Source: Cytophagaceae bacterium
GTDB taxonomy: Bacteria > Bacteroidota > Bacteroidia > Cytophagales > Flexibacteraceae
Length of the DNA: 39,900 nt
NCBI GenBank assembly: GCA_947441055.1
Contig: CANETC010000006.1
Coordinates: 1 to 39,900 of the forward strand
Direction: 5' to 3'
Of this stretch, positions 35,654 through 39,900 are shown piece by piece. The notes under the pieces were generated by a model. That model did no database searches. It saw nothing but the letters and a program-made list of their open reading frames with translations, and was not told the DNA's origin. The position numbers and the translations under genes were made by a program. Positions within the stretch are counted from its first letter, which is position 1. Every line of letters begins with the position of its first letter.

Positions 35654-37099
35654 ATGCTCTTCAATACAATAAGTTACGGTATTTTTCTGCCTGTTATCTT
35701 TATTTTGTATTGGACAATGGGTGTCCGGTTCAGGAAGATCCAAAATCCTTTTCTGCTTGTTGCCAGCTACTTTTTTTACGCCTGCTGGGACTGGCGTTTT
35801 TTATTCTTGCTGATGTTTTCAACCGTGCTTGATTACTACACAGGATTGAAAATGGAGGATGCCACAACGCTCTTCCGGAAAAAATTCTGGTTCTGGCTCA
35901 GCATTATTGTAAACCTTGGGTTCCTTGGAGTTTTCAAATATTTCAATTTTTTCACACTCAGCTTTTCAAGGCTTCTGGATTCGTTTGGATTTGAAGTGCA
36001 TCTCTGGACTTTGTCCGTAATTCTTCCTGTTGGTATTTCCTTTTATACTTTTCATGGTTTGTCGTATGTGATTGACATTTACTACAATCGAATTAAACCA
36101 GAAAGAAATTTTGTTGACTACTCTCTCTTTGTAAGCTTTTTCCCTCTGTTGGTGGCTGGTCCAATAGAGCGTGCTACGCACCTTCTTCCTCAAATTAAAA
36201 GTCAACGCGCATTTGACTTTGAAAAGGCAAAGACAGGACTCCGTCAGATTTTATGGGGCCTTTTTAAAAAAGTGGTGATTGCAGATCAATGTGCCGAATT
36301 TGCAAATATTGCCTTCAATAATTCGAGCCAACATTCGGGAAGTGCCTTGGCATTAGGTGCATTGTTTTTTACATTTCAGATTTACGGAGATTTTTCAGGA
36401 TATTCTGACATAGCCTTGGGTACAGCGAAGTTGTTTGGGATAGACCTACTCCGGAATTTTGCTTATCCCTACTTTTCAAGAGACATCGCCGAATTCTGGA
36501 GAAGGTGGCATATTTCCCTTTCATCCTGGTTCCGTGATTATTTATACATCCCTTTGGGAGGCAGTAAAGGATCGACATGGATTCAGGTTCGCAATGTGTT
36601 CATCATATTTATAGTGAGTGGTTTCTGGCATGGCGCTTCTTTCACCTTTATCATTTGGGGATTCCTGAATGCCTTGTTTATTCTTCCTTCTGTTCTTTTC
36701 AAAACAAACCGGAACAATCTTGAAATTGTCGCCAAAGGACGGATATTTCCTACAGTTGGTGAGCTGGGTTCCATGCTCTTTACTTTTGTTCTGACCAATC
36801 TGGCCTGGGTTTTTTTCCGAAGCAATAGTGTGCAGCAAGCATTTCAATTTCTTGGTGGGATGGCAAATGAAACCCTTTTTTCAACTCCGGTTTTTGAGGG
36901 TAAAAGTCTTACCGTGATTGGGTTGCTTCTGTCGTTTTTTGTGCTGATTGAATGGATCGGAAGGGAAAAGCAATTTGCCCTTGAAGAACTCGGAACCCGT
37001 TATCCCAGATTGTTTCGGTGGTCATTCTACTATGCATTGGGGTTTTTGATTTTTTACTTTTCAGGTGCGGAACAACAATTCATCTATTTCCAGTTTTAA
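35654..37099 (+). CDS. MBOAT-family O-acyltransferase (AlgI-like)
   Basis: Multi-pass membrane acyltransferase of the AlgI/DltB/PatA group that moves acetyl (or other acyl) groups across the membrane for polysaccharide decoration. The 481-aa length fits. Seen: an N-terminal hydrophobic segment with SYFFYACWDWRFL, PVGISFYTFHGLSYVIDIY, LVAGPIERA, FQIYGDFSGYSDIALG, FWRRWHISLSSWFRDYLYIPLGG, and the catalytic SGFWHGAS with His326. All are family signatures. The stop is followed one base later by the SGNH-like gene, so the two are co-transcribed, the usual pairing of an acyl exporter with a periplasmic transferase or esterase. The acceptor glycan is unknown; the sugar-transferase locus at the other end of the window is a candidate only by theme. 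Confidence 0.94.
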   Translation: MLFNTISYGIFLPVIFILYWTMGVRFRKIQNPFLLVASYFFYACWDWRFLFLLMFSTVLDYYTGLKMEDATTLFRKKFWFWLSIIVNLGFLGVFKYFNFFTLSFSRLLDSFGFEVHLWTLSVILPVGISFYTFHGLSYVIDIYYNRIKPERNFVDYSLFVSFFPLLVAGPIERATHLLPQIKSQRAFDFEKAKTGLRQILWGLFKKVVIADQCAEFANIAFNNSSQHSGSALALGALFFTFQIYGDFSGYSDIALGTAKLFGIDLLRNFAYPYFSRDIAEFWRRWHISLSSWFRDYLYIPLGGSKGSTWIQVRNVFIIFIVSGFWHGASFTFIIWGFLNALFILPSVLFKTNRNNLEIVAKGRIFPTVGELGSMLFTFVLTNLAWVFFRSNSVQQAFQFLGGMANETLFSTPVFEGKSLTVIGLLLSFFVLIEWIGREKQFALEELGTRYPRLFRWSFYYALGFLIFYFSGAEQQFIYFQF

Positions 37100-37100
37100 G

Positions 37101-38120
37101 ATGAACAAATTTATCCGCACGCTCCTTTTGTTTTTCGCCGCTCCGGTTCTTTTGGTTATGGTGGTGGTAGGATTGTATTTGAGGAAAGATGTTTACATGG
37201 ATTTTGGTCCCTACCCGAACTATTCCTGGAAATACTATTTTCAACAACTGGATGATCTGTCGACCAAGAAATATTTGCAGTCAGAAAAAAACTACAATTC
37301 CTTTATTCTGGGCAGCAGCCGCTCTGTGGGTGTATATGGCTGTTATCTTCAGACGAAAATTCCGAATTCCAGATTTTTCCACTATGGCAGTTGGAGTGAA
37401 CCCATTGGCGCAATTCACCAGAAACTTTGGTTCCTCGATAGCACTGGAGTTGATATTCAAAATGTGGTTTTATATATCGATACGGACAATACTTTTCATC
37501 AGGATGGGAGCAGCTTCTCACAACATTTCCTGTTTACCGGGGAAAATGAAACCATGTATCGGTTGAAGCACATGAAGACCTACCTCTTAGCTAAGGATCT
37601 GGACTACATGAAAATTTTACTTGGCATGGATGTTCATGGAGAAATTTTCCCCAACTGGAGATCTGATAAAATTACGAATGATTGCCAACACCAATGTTCA
37701 GCTGCGGTTATTTCAAAGTATGGAATTCGCAATCAAACGCATCGGGATTCAGTAAAAATTGACTCGATGTTTAATGTTGGATTTCTCTATCCCCGTAAAA
37801 GCCTCCAGCAATTCAGTGCCAACCAGATTTCTGAAATTGAAGAAATTAAGTTGGCTGAGATTTCAAAAATCCTGAAAAAGCACCATACAAACTTTTATGT
37901 GGTGATAAGCCCTTTATACGACCAAATTCGATTCAACACCCGTGATTTGAACATCCTTAAGCAGTATTTCGGTAACAGAATTTCTGACTTTTCCGGCATC
38001 AATTCTTTCACGAGCGATCCATATAATTTTCCAGACAGAAAGCACTTCCTTCCAATGATTTCGAAAATCATGCTGGATTCAGTTCTTAATGAAAAAGACA
38101 ACACCCGCATTAAGTTGTAA
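37101..38120 (+). CDS. SGNH-like periplasmic partner of the MBOAT acyltransferase
   Basis: A 339-aa membrane-anchored protein: N-terminal helix (FIRTLLLFFAAPVLLVMVVVG), then an extracytoplasmic domain. SGNH-hydrolase features are visible: block I FILGSSRSVGVYG with Ser73 as probable nucleophile (GSS in place of GDS), and a terminal DxxH pair Asp312/His315 (FPDRKHFLP). Such proteins accompany MBOAT transferases (compare AlgJ/AlgX) and transfer or remove acyl groups on exported polysaccharide. The ATG at 37101, one base after the MBOAT stop, is preferred over the out-of-context start at 37065. Overall sequence is otherwise family-poor, so assignment rests on motif and context. Confidence 0.8.
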   Translation: MNKFIRTLLLFFAAPVLLVMVVVGLYLRKDVYMDFGPYPNYSWKYYFQQLDDLSTKKYLQSEKNYNSFILGSSRSVGVYGCYLQTKIPNSRFFHYGSWSEPIGAIHQKLWFLDSTGVDIQNVVLYIDTDNTFHQDGSSFSQHFLFTGENETMYRLKHMKTYLLAKDLDYMKILLGMDVHGEIFPNWRSDKITNDCQHQCSAAVISKYGIRNQTHRDSVKIDSMFNVGFLYPRKSLQQFSANQISEIEEIKLAEISKILKKHHTNFYVVISPLYDQIRFNTRDLNILKQYFGNRISDFSGINSFTSDPYNFPDRKHFLPMISKIMLDSVLNEKDNTRIKL

Positions 38121-38275
38121 TTCTGTACCGGGTAATAATTGTATCCATGTAGGATTTATGAGATACGATTAAAAAGTTGACCAGATACTGGAATCGTAAA
38201 AACCCATAGGTTCAATCAAATCAATTCCAAATTGGGTTGATAATTTGTAAAAATTGAATTTTGATTAATATTCGG

Positions 38276-39190
38276 TTACAAGCCGTTCTCTAAAATTTCT
38301 ATACGTTTTTTAATGGGTGGGTGAGTATTGAATAATTCTCTGAAAAAGGATAAAAAACTATTACCATTCTCGGGACTGTTTTCAATAAAAGCCTGCTTTA
38401 AATCTTCATTTTTAACATCCAGATTGCTATTTTCTGAAATCTTTCTTAATGCAGAAGCCAATGCAAGCGCGTTTTTTGTCAGTTCAACTGCGCCAGCATC
38501 CGCCAAATATTCTCTCTTTCGTGAAAGAGCAAATTTGAAGAGGATGGAGAAGAAATAAACTACAGCTGATACAACTGTGGCAATCAGAAAAAAAATGTGA
38601 CCGCCTCTAGATCGCTTATTGAATAATGAATTATAAAGGAATTCAGTAACAAACGCAAAAATACCTACAAAAATGATGGAGATAATTAGTAGTTGCACAT
38701 CCTTATTCCGTATGTGGGTTAACTCATGTGCTATCACACCCTCTAATTCTGAATTATCCAACTCGGCAATTAACCCTGTTGTAAGTGTCACCGAATAAGA
38801 TTTTTCATCTATTCCTGAAGCAAAAGCATTTAAAGATGGGCAATCAATTACAAATAAATTGGGCATTTTCATACCTACTGAAATACATAAATTTTCAGTC
38901 AAATTATAAACCCTTAAATTTTCATCTCTTTCCAAGGGCCTAGAATTGGTAGACATTTTTATTATTCGTTCTTGAATAAAATATGCGATAAAAAACCAAA
39001 TACCAACAGCGGCCAATGCATAAGGTGCAATGTCAATGAACACCAAATTTGCCTGGTCAATATCATTACCAAAAGATAAAACTAAAAATGCAAATATTCC
39101 CAAAAGAACCAATCCTGGAAAGGCAATTAGTAGTAGAATGGACATCCATTTATTTCGAGCAATTTGATTATGAAGTCCAATATACTCCAT
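38276..39190 (-). CDS. M48 family membrane zinc metalloprotease (HtpX-like)
   Basis: A 304-aa integral membrane protease probably acting in membrane-protein quality control. Two N-terminal helices (LLLIAFPGLVLLGIFAFLVL and a second near YALAAVGIWFFIAYF) precede the catalytic domain with HELTH (His155, Glu156, His159) and the third ligand Glu227 in REYLADAGAVE; two more helices lie between them. The C-terminal NTHPPIKKRIEIL is typical of the family. It follows lemA by 6 nt, a pairing common in bacteria. The gene is AT-richer than the window average (18 of 60 bases G/C in the row from 38641). Named HtpX-like because M48B subgroups are not separable here. Confidence 0.92.
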   Translation of the reverse strand: MEYIGLHNQIARNKWMSILLLIAFPGLVLLGIFAFLVLSFGNDIDQANLVFIDIAPYALAAVGIWFFIAYFIQERIIKMSTNSRPLERDENLRVYNLTENLCISVGMKMPNLFVIDCPSLNAFASGIDEKSYSVTLTTGLIAELDNSELEGVIAHELTHIRNKDVQLLIISIIFVGIFAFVTEFLYNSLFNKRSRGGHIFFLIATVVSAVVYFFSILFKFALSRKREYLADAGAVELTKNALALASALRKISENSNLDVKNEDLKQAFIENSPENGNSFLSFFRELFNTHPPIKKRIEILENGL

Positions 39191-39196
39191 GGGTAT

Positions 39197-39760
39197 TTAG
39201 AATTTGATTTCAGGCGCTTTGTCCATCATGAGTCTATTTTCTGAACCAAGATCAAACATTGGTTGAATGTTCATTTTCTTTAATTTGGCCACCAGATTAG
39301 AAGGTATTTGCTCAATCTCATTATTCAGTTCTTTTGTTGCTGAATTAAAAAATCTTCGAACTGCTGCGATTTTATTTTCTATATCGGCAATTTCACTTTG
39401 TAATTGAATAAAACTTGTATTTGCTTTTAAGTCAGGATAAGCCTCTACCTGGATGTTAAGAACCTCCATAGAGGCACTAAGTTCGTTCTCGGCAGCTATT
39501 TTTTCATTAATGGATTTCGCGTTTAAAGCTTTTTGTCTGGCTTCAGTTACCCTTGTTAATACACTACTTTCGTGATCCATATATCCTTTCGCCGCGCCCA
39601 ATAATTGCGGAATCAAATCATATCGTTGTTTCAATTGAACATCAATATCTGCAAACGCATTTTCTCGATTGTTTTTTAACGCAACCAAATTGTTGTTGGT
39701 AATGATTAGCCAAGTAATGATAATTAAAATTGGGCCTAGAAGGATGAATGATTCTACCAT
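39197..39760 (-). CDS. lemA: LemA family protein
   Basis: A 187-aa membrane-anchored helical protein: one N-terminal transmembrane helix (LLGPILIIITWLIITNN), then a coiled, mostly alpha-helical domain with ENAFADIDVQLKQRYDLIPQL, the strongest LemA signature, and YPDLKANTSFIQLQSEIADIENKIAAVRRFFN. Length matches the family. Function is not well defined; the conserved neighbouring M48 protease suggests the pair works in envelope homeostasis. First gene of the lemA-M48 operon. The 140 nt upstream, to the window edge, hold no gene; an imperfect promoter-like TAATTTG is present on the minus strand. Confidence 0.94.
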   Translation of the reverse strand: MVESFILLGPILIIITWLIITNNNLVALKNNRENAFADIDVQLKQRYDLIPQLLGAAKGYMDHESSVLTRVTEARQKALNAKSINEKIAAENELSASMEVLNIQVEAYPDLKANTSFIQLQSEIADIENKIAAVRRFFNSATKELNNEIEQIPSNLVAKLKKMNIQPMFDLGSENRLMMDKAPEIKF

Positions 39761-39900
39761 GGTTAAATCTTATTAGTTTGATTAAATCAGATGTTTATCA
39801 CATAAATTAATTGGCACCAAATTACAGGAATATTCTTGTTTTTATTGTTCATGGCCAATTTTGCCTCGTGGTATTGTGGAATTTATGGATTCTGGGTTTA

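Noticed and set aside
35433-35832. Two overlapping small plus-strand frames upstream of and into the MBOAT gene
   Set aside because: No recognisable content; the second overlaps the MBOAT start in another frame.

Overview
The window looks like a chromosomal segment of a free-living Bacteroidota bacterium (Flavobacteriia/Sphingobacteriia-like; genus not resolvable by eye). Four large secreted proteins end in type IX secretion (T9SS) type A C-terminal sorting domains. There is a TonB-dependent receptor/lipoprotein pair, and several starts are preceded by the Bacteroidota-type -7 promoter element TAnnTTTG. No rRNA, tRNA, CRISPR array, IS element or prophage was seen.

Layout. 1-5216: 5'-proximal two thirds of typA/bipA (minus, cut by the window edge), a trimeric-type purine nucleoside phosphorylase, a lipoprotein + polyprenyl-phosphate sugar transferase pair (minus), and divergent pcm. 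5572-14362: a large LamG/PNGase F-like secreted protein (plus) and a 1677-aa secreted subtilase (minus), facing each other. Between their 3' ends lies an orphan C-terminal fragment of a NuoL/DabB-type ion-translocating subunit. 14787-18153 (minus): ZnuD-like TonB receptor, partner lipoprotein and a cysteine-rich Csp-type copper-storage protein. 18260-21184: PQQ-type sugar dehydrogenase and a VLCAD-like acyl-CoA dehydrogenase, converging with a 12-nt overlap. 21411-22017 (minus): PIN-domain toxin followed by an overlapping 51-aa antitoxin-like protein. 22264-23999 (minus): DUF4153-like membrane protein and a VOC protein. 24078-27058 (plus): light/DNA-repair operon of DUF2256 mini-protein, FeS (6-4)-type photolyase and cryptochrome DASH. 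27149-34347: secreted beta-helix protein (plus), AT-rich lipoprotein (minus), and a giant repeat-bearing reprolysin-like metalloprotease (plus) ended by a strong terminator. 34567-39760: AT-rich secreted hypothetical protein (minus), MBOAT + SGNH-like acyltransferase pair (plus), and a lemA-M48 protease operon (minus).

How the genes work together. The T9SS substrates (glycosidase-like protein, subtilase, beta-helix protein, metalloprotease) suggest digestion of extracellular glycoprotein and protein; the T9SS machinery itself is not in the window. The sugar transferase and the MBOAT/SGNH pair probably make and acylate surface polysaccharide. The photolyase operon points to a light-exposed habitat. 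The receptor/lipoprotein/Csp stretch suggests transition-metal (copper or zinc) import and storage.

Most notable: a PNGase F-like fold apparently split by about 500 residues of inserted domains while keeping its three catalytic acids; the cysteine-rich Csp beside a ZnuD-like receptor; the toxin-first PIN module; the nested A-B-A repeat history in the metalloprotease; the NuoL/DabB relic; and a promoter lying 5 nt from a start codon, suggesting a leaderless message. No wholly new multi-gene system could be proven from sequence alone.
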